DNA of 64,000 nucleotides from Cyclina sinensis (lineage: Eukaryota > Mollusca > Bivalvia > Venerida > Veneridae). The stretch spans positions 10,478,630 through 10,542,629 of the forward strand of contig JAAONU010000004.1 of NCBI GenBank assembly GCA_012932295.1. The letters run 5' to 3'. The number at the start of each line of letters is the position of its first letter. Position 1 is the stretch's first letter. The translations under genes were made by a program, and so were the position numbers. Under the pieces are notes generated by a model. The model made no database searches and was not told the origin of the DNA. It saw only the letters and a list, made by a program, of their open reading frames with translations. Shown piece after piece: positions 43,250-54,374 of this stretch.

Positions 43250-45869
43250 CTTCATATTTACTTTTTCCTGGAAAAAAAATGACCTTGGTCTATTCCAATC
43301 ATCCTTTTTACAGTGAGGAGTATATTATTTATACAAGTAATGAAGTTTTGATTACATGTACCTGTATAGTATGGAACGGAGATAAATTTAAACTGAAATG
43401 AAGTATAAACAGAATAAAAAATGTCACTGGCCCATTCTTACGGTCTTTCGGCGTCAAAAAGACGGCGAGTATCATGGCTCTGAATACTTAGTTCTTTACA
43501 ATGGTAACTAAAAGTAAATTTAAACTGAAGTGATAATTGATTACCCCTTTAATGATTTGTGAGTATTTACCATACTCCGACCCTTTACTTCATATAAATT
43601 TCCGGCGTTTTGACTGTATCTACCATCTCTTCAGCCAAATTCGTGTTCATCATGATCAGTGTCTTTTAAATTTATTAAATCACTATTGTCCCCGTTTGAA
43701 TGAGGAAGTTTATATGGTAGATCAATAACAAGAAAAGGAACTACACCTTTAACTCTGAGATATTGACTAGAGCGCCAAACAGAACAAGCATTTGTACATA
43801 CACACAAGGCAAAACAGAGGTAAAAGATAATGTACATGTCCTAACACTTTCAATTGCCTAAAATGGACTAAATGGAATGGATTTATATTGGCGTTCATAA
43901 TTGTTTATTATCCCCCGCTGATGGAATCCGGAGGGCGATATTGTTTTGGCATTGTCCGCCCTTCCGAATTTCATTTTCTTGGCAACTACTGATTGGATTT
44001 TATTGAAACCGTTCAAAATAGAGTTATGACCCTTGATTAGTTATGCAGTATGTATACAGAGTAACATTCGTTTCCGCGCTATTTCTCTGCAACTTCTTAC
44101 TGGATTTCAATGAAACTATAGGAACCATCAATACCAAAAGAAGATGTGCATGTCATTGGCATGTCTCGGTCAGACCATTCAACACAGAGTTATGGCTCCT
44201 GAATAGTATTTTGTTTCCGCGCTATTTCTCTGCAACTACTGAAAGGATTTCAACGAAACTTTGTGGGAACTTTCAATACCTAAAAGGAGATGTGCATATC
44301 CATGGCTTGCTCCTCTACTTTTTGACTGTAGGGAGGCTGTGTTTTCTGACTGTGGTTTTTCCTGATATGCGTATTTTATCACTTTTTTATGATGAAGTTA
44401 TGCCACTAATAAAATACAGCAAAGAAGGGAAAGCCAGCGGGCATTCATAACAAAACCTACATAACTAGCAGGAGAAATAAAGTTTGATGCCATGACAATA
44501 TAATCTGCTACAAGATCTAGAAAACAGGCGACTGGCCAACCCCATTGATTCAATCATCACATTCCCATGGAAAAAGACAACTTATACCAGTGCCAAAATT
44601 AGTAAATTACCAAATTATTAGTCTCATAAGCCATCCAAAATTGGTACTAATCTCGCACATTTGATGTTACGATTCAAATGAAATGGCACAGATGCGACTA
44701 AAATTCAATGATTTGAAAGTATGTCAAGTTTCTACCATGATTATTGAAAATGGGGCGACTGTTGCCCCAAAAAATAAACACAAAATTCGAAAAAAAAAAA
44801 AAAAAAAGTCTAGAAAGTAGTACCTTGCAATAGTCGCAGTGGCTGAGACTTCGTCATTCTCATTTGAAGGTTTGGTTTCTTTGACCAAAAGAAAATGATT
44901 AATCATCCTCTGCCAGAGGCAGAGGGATATAGATTTTGCGCTTTCCACCCGGCAGTTCGTCCTTCCGTCTGTAGAACAAAACTATTCTAGTTGTGAACCT
45001 TAAATTTCATACAATGTATGTTATTAGATCTAATTGAATAGAAGTGCAGTGAACAGATACTGTAACTCTTCACTTCATAATTTTGGAGTTATTCCCCTTT
45101 GTATTTTAAAACATTATCTGAGGTATCAACATTAAATCTCATAGGTGCTTAGATTTCATTAAGGAGTCGTGCATAATATAGGAACTCTAACTCTTCACTT
45201 GATAACTTTTGAGTTATTGCCCTTTGTTAGTTTTGTACTTAAATTTTGTTCAGAACATTACTCAAACGGTATTTAAGGTATCTACACATGAAACTTCATA
45301 GGTGCTTAGATGTCATTGAGGAGGAGAGAAATATAAATTTGGCATTGTCCGTCCAGCTGTTTGTTCGTCCGTCTGTCCGTCACACTTTTTATTTGGAACA
45401 TATCTAAACAAAAGTCTAAAAAGTCTTTTAAAGTTATAAACCTAAAATATTTTATGTTGTTAGATCTCACTGAGTTAAAGTGCAGTGCATAGGAAGTGTA
45501 CCTTGTCACTTAATTCAGAACTTTAGAGTTATTCCCCTTTATCATTTTTTTAATACTTAATGTTTGTTTGGGCCATAACTCAAAAAGTAGTGAGGTATTA
45601 AAATTAAACTTCATATGTGCATATATGTCATTACGGAATCATGCAGTGCATAGGACTTAAATTCTTCACTTGTTCAGACCAAAAATTGCTGTTGTTCCAC
45701 TGCTTTGTTTTGACATCATTTCTCTCAAACGACGTCATTTACTATAAGAGCTATTTCTGCTTGGCACAACTCAATTATAATGGTCATTGATTCATTATTG
45801 ATAAAGATATCAAATTCATTTGTCACTGAAATTCCAAGGTCAAAGATCGTGTTAAAAAGTTGATAATAC
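43250..45869. other. Spacer between the two Transib-like elements, repeat-rich
   Basis: No gene supported. From about 43911 there are several diverged CCCCCG/TCCG-headed repeats: one starting ATCCCCCGCTGATGGAATCC with a duplicated ~160-bp block (TTTCCGCGCTATTTCTCTGC at about 44073 and 44212), one near 44906 starting CCTCTGCCAGAGGCAGAGG, and one near 45325 with TCCGTC units. A poly(A) tract lies at about 44790-44808. Confidence 0.5.
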
Positions 45870-45874
45870 TTAAC

Positions 45875-48425
45875 CACGGTGCATAACCATATCGGCAGTC
45901 TCTCTGCGAAATCTGTCTTTTTGGCGGTCTCTCTGCGTCGGTACCGGTTATTCTCTGCTGTAAACACAGTTTGTGATGGAAGACCATCAGAAAAATCGGT
46001 CAGACATCAGTTCAAACAGTTGAGTTGCTTAAAATTAATAAGTTCACGGAACATTAGAATATCTTTGCTAGGTATACGCGTGTCTACTTTTCAATTATCA
46101 GTCACTCCGCTCCGAAACTCGGACAAATTGTTCAATGGTGTACTGACATGAACAGAACTTCGGCACTTTCTACCGGCTGAAACGAGTTATTACTTTTATA
46201 ACGCACATAACAATCCCATCAAACATATTCACTGTTCAAAATCCTTCAAGAAAATACTAATAAACTGGTCGCTATTTATTAAGAAATCTTGTACACCCTC
46301 TACTTTCGGTTTTGATGGTGCACAGGAGGTCTCTCTGCACAGAAGCTTTTAAAGCACAGGTAGGCTCTCTGCATACAGCACGGACAGGCTCCCTGCCTGC
46401 GATAGATCTGAACAGGAAGGGAGTCTTCTATCGATCATTGTGTTAATTACAAAAAGTGCGACCTTATATCACTATGCCACTTATACTACATGGTGTTTCT
46501 TAAATAAACTTTTTCATTCTCTGCAATGCAAGAAGCACATTGTAAATTGTTTTCGCAGTCAGCCGGTGTACAAATCAACCAAATATTTTTATGGTAAGTT
46601 TTGTCAATTTTAGCTCTGAATTTTATCAATAACAAGTTTTAAGATAAATATTGTCTGTGTTACATTAACAATTATAAACTGAACTAAATGACTAGGGTTC
46701 GAATTACAGTTTTTCCATTCAGAAAAATGCAAGTTTGTAAATATTTTTTTCGTAAATGTTAAATCATACCTGCATTTTTAATAAAATGCCGAAGTATTAA
46801 ATAAAAGCCTGAAAAATAAGTTATTCCCGGTTCTAATTATATTTTATTCAAAAGAAAACAGAAAATATACTACCGTTGAAAAAAACATGTGTACATGTCA
46901 GATAAACTGGCAATATATGATTTAATGAATAAAGGTTTGCGTTGATGGATAGACTGAAGAAAAAAGAATGAATACTTCTATTACAGTGCATCTATCTACT
47001 CATATATTTACTATACGATAAATATACTGTAGAAATCTTATACGTCATGTTTTTGAGAGCTCTCCTGCTTCATCCAGTAAACGTATAGACGTGTGAAAGG
47101 TCTCAGACGTTTGCCCGTAGCGTTAATTATAATTGATACTGACTGCAAGACAATCGGTCAATGCGTTACCAATCTGAAGACGTTCAAAGTGCGTGTCCTA
47201 AACAGAGCAAATTCTCGCATTCGCAGTACTTTCTTCTGTTACACTGCCGTTATATATGGCAATGTAACGCAGGAAACAGTTCGCTCGTTCTTTCCTATCA
47301 TTTCCAGCTGCATAATAAGCGCAGTTCTCTTCTGTTATTCCAAGATTTTAACTATATTTTCCTCAAAAGAAAAATGAATTATACTACTGTTAAAAAAAAC
47401 ACGTGTACGCCAGATAAACTGGCAATATATGATTTAATGAATAAATGTTTGCGTTGATGGAAAAACTGATGAAAAAAGAATGAATGAATGCGTCGATAAA
47501 TGAATAATAAATGAAAGCATGAATGATTGATTGACTTAGTGAGTGACTGAGCGAGCGAACGAAGAGTACTATTTTGGTTATTTGTCAAAGCATAACCACC
47601 AGGGGCGTGTCTAACTTTATAAAATAAGTTGTAAAATAGAAGTGGTAATTTTACAGAATTATTTCATTATTTTGATACTTTCTTCTCTTAAAGACATCTC
47701 ATACTCGACCAGAAGTACTTAAAAACTTAAAAAAGACAACGAGATTCCTTGTATAGCCATGAAACATTACAGGAACACCATATACCTCATTGTAGTCAAT
47801 TCCAGCCATGTAGGCTTATGACGTGAACTTTTAAGTTTGTGCATTTAACAATTCACAAAAATTAGGAGTTCAGTAAACAGCGATTGCTTAAATCATTTGC
47901 TGGCAGAGAGCCTGCCTGTGCTATTTTGCAGAGAGCCTACCTGTGCTTTGAAAGCTGCTGTGCAGAGAGACCTCATGTGCACCATCAAAACCGAAAGTAG
48001 AGAGTGTACAAGATTTCTAAATAAATAGCGACCAGTTTATTAGTATTTTCTTGAAGGATTTTGAGCAGTGATTACGTTTGATGGGATTGTTATGCGCGTT
48101 ATAAAAGTAATAACTCGTTTCAGCCGGTAGAAAGTGCCGAAGTTCTGTTCATGTCAGTACACCATTGAACAATTTGTCCGAGTTTCGGAGCGGAGTGACT
48201 GATAATTGAAAAGAAGACACGCGTATACCTAGCAAAGATATTCTAATGTTCCGTGAACTTATTAATTTTAAGCAACTCAACTGTTTGAACTGATGTCTGA
48301 CCGATTTTTCTGATGGTCTTCCATCACAAACTGTGTTTACAGCAGAGAATAACCGGTACCGACGCAGAGAGACCGCCAATACGACAGATTTCGCAGAGAG
48401 ACTGCCGATATGGTTATGCACCGTG
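45875..48425 (-). mobile_element. Transib/RAG-like non-autonomous transposon, copy 2
   Basis: 2551 bp, exactly the length of copy 1, nearly identical to it and in opposite orientation. The ends are CACGGTGCATAACC, flanked by TTAAC on both sides (45870-45874 and 48426-48430). The duplicated target differs from that of copy 1 (ATTAC), so the two are independent insertions rather than a duplicated segment. Both copies keep the same short open frames (for example 47093-47377, matching 41742-42026 in copy 1), but none resembles a transposase. Each copy's left end is slightly different from its own right end and matches the corresponding end of the other copy, as expected for recent transposition of one source. 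Confidence 0.82.
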
Positions 48426-48526
48426 TTAACAGCATCATTCCAGTGCTTTGTTTCATTGGGCGGGGGATATCAACGATAACTGCACCATGTTTATATGCTA
48501 TAAATAGAGTATGACAATGTTTAAAT

Positions 48527-48910
48527 AAGGAGCGGATCAGTGGTCCAGTGGTAACGCGCTGATCTGGTAATCCAGGGGTGGCGAGTTTGAACTAATATTA
48601 CTGATTGTATTTCGGGTGAGAACCGAAGTCCCATAAATCAATGCTATATGCTGGGTATGGAAAAGAATCAGTGGACTAAACAAGTTTTATAGATTTTAAA
48701 GTACTTAAAATAAATGTTTAAGTAAGATCTTCAGTTAAATCTTGTTTTCTTTGTTATTAACTTTTATAATTTTAAATGTTCCTGACATGCGCCTGCCTAG
48801 TATAGTCAGTATTGACTTTTGGCAGTATTAAGTTGAAGTTGAATCAGGGGTGTCTCTGAAATGGGATGCTTTCTGTATCTTGCAACATCCACACAACCTT
48901 CATGGAGCGT
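48527..48910 (+). repeat. tRNA-derived SINE
   Basis: Head: GGATCAGTGGTCCAGTGGTA followed by ACGCGCTGATCTGG (A box and anticodon-like arm) and a damaged B box (CGAGTTTGAACT). The tail contains TGTCTCTGAAATGGGATGCT followed by TTCTGTATCTTGCA, shared with the SINEs at 18380 and 19795. About 100 bp of the interior is unmatched, so it may be composite. Confidence 0.6.
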
Positions 48911-49160
48911 ACAAGCAACTGGTATCGACCGTAAATAAACCGAAATACATGTAGAGAGATAGACCAGACACCAATAAAGTATACCTTAAGTTGATTTCAG
49001 TGTTCTACTTCGTTTTTAATGTGCAATTAATATTTTCATTTACTGAGCATTCTAAAAGACTTTTTTTACAACTGTACCAATAAATAGACTTGCACTCAAA
49101 GCATTTTATGTCAAAGAAATAGAAGGAAAAGTTTCTGTCCCTGTTATTTGTCAATTGTTA

Positions 49161-51486
49161 CACTGAACACCGAAATCTACTTTGGACCGAAATCTACCGA
49201 ATTCTACTTTGCAGGACCGAAATCTACTCAGTACAGCCAAGATATGGCATTATTTCTTAATGTTTGAGTATTTTATGATAGATTACATTATAAACAACTA
49301 ATATTTCAAATTTCAATTGAAAAGTTTACTTAGTAAAAAAGTTATATTAATAAATGTAAAAATTATTGAAATCGGTGAGCGTGAAAATATTACATCGTGA
49401 CAATCACTATAAAAAGGTAGTTTTGAAGTACACTATGCAGATCCATGTAAAATTTATTAATAAAACTAACATATCAAGTAAATATAATTGTTCACGAAAA
49501 CACGAAATGAAATATCCAGGTCACACCACTAGGAGGAACATGGCCCATTATTTTTTTTAATTGAAAAAAAGATCTACGGTAATGAACAAAAAATAAATTT
49601 AATTCAGATAAATAGATAAGGAATGAACCCGATTTCGATTATTTTTACAGATTTAAAACATTAAACATCAAAGTGTACGAAATAACGATACGAAATGCTC
49701 AATACATCAAAAAGATAGAATGCCTAAAAAATAACTGTTATTATTGAAAGACATGAAGCTTTGCAAAAAGAAAAACATAAGAAATTGATAAAACAAACAT
49801 TGATTAAAACAATTTAAAGGTAAAAGCAAAAGGAAAATACTTATTAAGTTAAAAACAAATCAAAATACAAATGCTAAAAATATTAAATATAATAAATGCA
49901 ATATAAGGCATATAATGTAAAGCATCAGATTAAGAAATATAAGTACAGTTTATGAATGAAAAACAGACTAAAAAAAATAACATTTTGAGCATATTGCCAA
50001 AATAAGTTTAGGACTCATATAATTATGTGGAGATAAAAAATTGTAAAAGCATACATACATACACAGAAGATAAGTAAACTCAAAAAGCAATTCCTAAAAA
50101 GTATCTTGATCAATACACATAGTGGCCATCAATACAGAGCAATAGTACATCAAATAAAAAGGCAGGATGGTAAATCTTTAAGAATTAATTCGTTAAACGT
50201 TATAATGTATAATTCAGTTTTTATCGACTGTCAAGAAAAATAAATAATATATGTATATAACACTTGTTGTCTTCTAATACAGCGTATATATTTTATTAAC
50301 TAATTATCGGTTCTTACTGAAAAAGCACCAGAAGTGACTTTCGCGTGCACTGTTGTCACGTGACTTAAACTTAGAACGTATACCAGTAGGACACTTAGAT
50401 AGCTTTTGTGTAATCATTAATTAAAATCATATTCAGCGAAAATGTTTTAATACATTTTGATATGTATTTATCAAATACTTTTTTGAGAATATTTTCTACT
50501 TCAGCAGTATGAATTACAACGAAATTTGCACATTCGGCATGAACCCAGTTTTTACAATTTTGGCAATGTATGCTGCCATTTAGACATTCTTTAAAACAAA
50601 CAACACAAGGAAACTCCATGATTGCGATGAACTTATGCATATTGAGGGTTAGAAGATCGAATTTAAATACGTTTTTGGGATATTACTCGCGATTAACGAG
50701 TAAATTAAAAAAACGGGTTTCCATCACGTCTTAATACATCAAAACAACTTTGAAAAGTTTGAAAAGAAGAAGGACATTTTCAAATTATTAATATTTACCT
50801 ACTCATCATTATCAAATTATAAAACTGTATGATAAAAGAAAACTAAACTGTAACACCAGCAGGTAAGATGCACGTGCAAAACGCGGGACATAGTGCATGG
50901 CGGCCTCAGTTTGCGAAAACATTATAATTTTGCTTATCGCAATGTTCCTTTTTAAATGCATTTCTTTAATCATTGATTTCGTGACAATTTAATTTGATAG
51001 CTATAACTGTTCATTATAACGTAATTATTATTTGTTTAATGTACACATCACTGAATCCATTTTGGTTACAATTTGTCAATTTTATAAATACTTATAAATA
51101 TCTTCATAAAATTTATAAATATGTTCATTGAAGACAAAATAAAAAAGAACAAGCTGTTTTTCCATAAAATTTTATTTTCAAAATCAAACTTTACAACTTG
51201 ATCTATGTAGTCGCCAGAATAAGTCGTTGTGATTTCCCATACATTCATTGTTCTCACGCTCACTTAGACACCGCCTGTAACATAATAATATAAAATTGGT
51301 TCAAACTCAAAAAATACAAAACTTACAATATTGAAATTTTGAATATATATTCATACATATTAACTTATTAATAATATCCAAAAAAAGTAATAAATAATGC
51401 CATATCTTGGCTGTACTGAGTAGATTTCGGTCCTGCAAAGTAGAATTCGGTAGATTTCGGTCCAAAGTAGATTTCGGTGTTCAGTG
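49161..51486. mobile_element. TA-flanked DNA transposon with 95-bp perfect TIRs
   Basis: The first 95 bp (49161-49255, starting CACTGAACACCGAAATCTAC) are an exact reverse complement of the last 95 bp (51392-51486). Outside them lie TA (49159-49160) and TA (51487-51488), consistent with a TA duplication as in Tc1/mariner-type elements. The flanks GTTA/TAAC are also mutually inverted, so a slightly longer TIR without a TSD is an alternative. Each TIR contains the motif ACCGAAATCTAC three times. The interior is very AT-rich; the only coding remnant is at 50395-50640. No DDE transposase seen. Confidence 0.8.
50395..50640 (-). pseudogene. Partial PHD-type zinc-finger ORF inside the TA-flanked element
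   Basis: The 81-codon ORF (or from the second Met, MEFPCVVC) shows CVVCFKECLNGSIHCQNC followed by KNWVHAEC. This is the C-x2-C...C-x2-C-x4-H-x2-C part of a PHD-like finger. The last Cys pair is absent, so the domain is incomplete or continues in a lost exon. Its place within the TIR element suggests a remnant of the transposon's own protein or a captured host exon. No other recognisable coding follows. Confidence 0.5.
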
Positions 51487-51488
51487 TA

Positions 51489-54374
51489 ACCGTCTAAAGG
51501 TAGGCACGCTGATGATTTTATCTCAAAATGAACATCCAGGAAATCGGAAACGAATAATTATGTCAATGATACTTAAACTAGCAGAACAATGCATTTTGCG
51601 TCAGTGTTTATGCTTGATAATATCTAAAATATCTTGGCTGTTTATTTAAATAATTTTGCAAAGTGCATGCTTTTTTATTCTTCACCTCATCGTGTTCTTA
51701 ATATTTCGGGTTTTTTTTTTTTCGTTTTTTTTTTTTTTACAGGAGCAACAGAAAGAGATTGAGTACTGGTTCTTTCGGTAAGTTCGTACAAATAAAATTT
51801 TTTATATAATCAAATAAGATATTTTTTGTTCACTGTATTTCATTATTCCAGTGCTTGAATAAATGTGTTTTTTTTTTCTCCAAAATACGAAATTACCAGG
51901 CGTGCCTGCAAAACCGTATATTTCAAGACGGGTTTTATCCTATCACACAAGTTCAGTTATTAAGAAGTTATTGCCCTTTAATTGAGACCATCCATTTGTA
52001 ATCATGATAATTTCTTACTTACTATTTGCGTGTAATTTGAATCTCCGTAATTTATTTCGTCACTGAACAAAAAATTTACAAGAAATCGTTGCAGTTGATC
52101 AGTATTCGAAGATAAAATTGCAAAAGAAGGAAAATCAAGTTATTTTAGCTGTCAGAATGAAAGTTTGAAGAAGCACATTTAGGTAGACTATCAATAAACA
52201 GATTAATACTGAAATAATCTGTATTATAGTCTCGTAAGCAGTAACTAAATTTTTATTTGATCGTCTGTTTGAAATATTGATATTTTATTTGAAAGATGTA
52301 CACACAAAGACATATTTATGAAAATGCTCAACTGATAGGGAAGTATTCAACTAAGCGTTTTTAAATAAAATTATGATTTGTCGATTAAAATTCTGCACAG
52401 TCAGAGACACTAGATATGTCTCTGGCACAGTCAATTAATAGTTTGTTAGAATGTTACTGTTAAAAGTCTTGTGTGACAATATCTTAATTTTGGTCATAAA
52501 ACATTTAAAGAAAAAAGAAAATAGTCATTTGGATTAGTTTTTTGTCTGCATGTGTCAGTCCATCCATCTGTCACATAAATTTTGTGTTGAGCATATCCTT
52601 GTACATCTACCAAACTATTTCGACATGTTCAGGAGCATTTAACTTTGGGCATCATGTGGATTCTAAATTAATCAATCCACATTGTCATTGCAAATTAAAA
52701 ACCCTTGACTTACATTATTTGTGTCAGTCCAGGGCCTTAATTGAGAGGGAATGGACACTCGAAAATTGCAAAAATATGGTGTCACGTGCATGCGCAGACA
52801 GTTCTATTTAAATCCCTTAATGGCAGATAGTGTATGTTGCTGCTTATATGACAGTATAATCAAATGCTGAAAAAAACTTACAGTACGAATTCTAGCTGAA
52901 TTAGTAAAATAAATATAACCATTTTCTTTTGATTATCTGGTTTGTTATTTTTCAACGCAGCTTTTGATTCAAAAATAATAAAATCGATACTAAAATTGGA
53001 TCTTTTTTTTTACCAGAATGGCGGAAAATATGTTCAGATCCCTGTTTTCTTGTCAACTTTCGGCGGATATTGGAAGAAAATTGAGTTACGAAATAAGTCA
53101 GCATTAGATGGAAGTTGATAAGTGGACATAGAACTGAGTTTACAATGTATTTTATTCCTATATCTGTGTTTGTTTATGAAATAGAGCGCTGTAAACATAG
53201 CAGTTTTTTTGAAAATACAGTCATTCAGTGATCATCAATGTTCTGAATTTTGGGTGGTATCAGTGAAAACAGACTTGATAAAAACAAAAAACATGAATTG
53301 CATCCCAGCCTACTTGGACGATATTGGGAATCAGATTTAAGGTTTTGAACCTTCTCTTCATATATACTTCATAATAGAGAGTTGAATATTGTGCTTTCAT
53401 CAAATCGAGAGATTTTTTACAAAAAAGGAGAAAAACATATTGAGTTGTTGTCTTTTACATTTTTGTACTTGTCTGCTTGCAAATAAAACTTCTGTTGTTG
53501 AAGTGAAGAAAAAGATATAAAAAAGGTCTATGTTTCTTCTTCTTACAAATTTTAGATTATGAAAATCAGCCTATTAATGACAAAAAGACAGATGTTTTTG
53601 TAAACTAGGTGCATTCCACTTTACCGCTAACCAACGATAGATTATCAATTATCGATCGATTTTCCGCTATAGGATATAAAGGTGAATGCGCGACAGCATA
53701 TTCTGGTCATTCTTTCGATAGATGAGGAGTGTTCATTCCCTCGCAGTTAAGGCCCTGGTCAGTCGTAACACAGAATATATACAGCAGTCAACTTCACAGC
53801 CAGAGCCACCAAACCCCACAGGGATGCTAAGTAGCCAGACATGGATAATTGAAATTTGTAATTGTAAAAATGCATGTAATTTCAGTTACATTTCAATTAC
53901 TTTCAAATTACATTTATCAAATTAGAAACATAGATAGGAGAAATCGTAAAAAAATTTGGTAATTACAAAATGTAATGTTGATAGTTTCAGAAATTAAAAT
54001 TAACAGTTTGATGTTTAGATAATTTTTTAATGATAAAAATCAATTTATGATTGTACTTGTATTTTCTACTCATATTATCTTAGTACAGGTATGATTTGAA
54101 AACTCTTTATAAAAAAAACCTTTGAAACGTTCTTTCAGGATCAGAAACATTACAGTGCAACAGTTTCTACAGTTGTAAGAGTGAAACATATGCAAATTCT
54201 TTCATGAAGTAGAATTGAGGGGAACTATAAAATAAGTTACACAGAAAAGCCTGTGAAAGCTACACCTATGATGGCTTCACATTGACAGCTGACATTGGTA
54301 GCATATTTGATGCATCAAGGGAAAATTGAGCTGAAGAAAGTGAATGAAACAACATTTCACCCAAGTATTCAGAG
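51489..54374. other. Region upstream of zinc-finger gene 2
   Basis: No complete gene. A possible 35-bp exon is listed separately (51743-51777). A TTTCAG acceptor at 54133-54138 could start the exon that contains the ATG at 54375. A poly-T tract occurs at about 51713-51738. Several open frames of 60-90 codons look random. Confidence 0.4.
51743..51777 (+). other. Candidate microexon (35 bp)
   Basis: A T-rich tract ending TTTTACAG precedes 35 bases open in two frames, then a consensus donor, CG/GTAAGT. It might be a 5' non-coding exon of zinc-finger gene 2, or chance. There is no partner exon that proves it. Confidence 0.25.

Noticed and set aside
44043..44450. 135-codon plus-strand ORF
   Set aside because: It spans two diverged copies of a ~160-bp repeat block in a non-coding element and has no domain.
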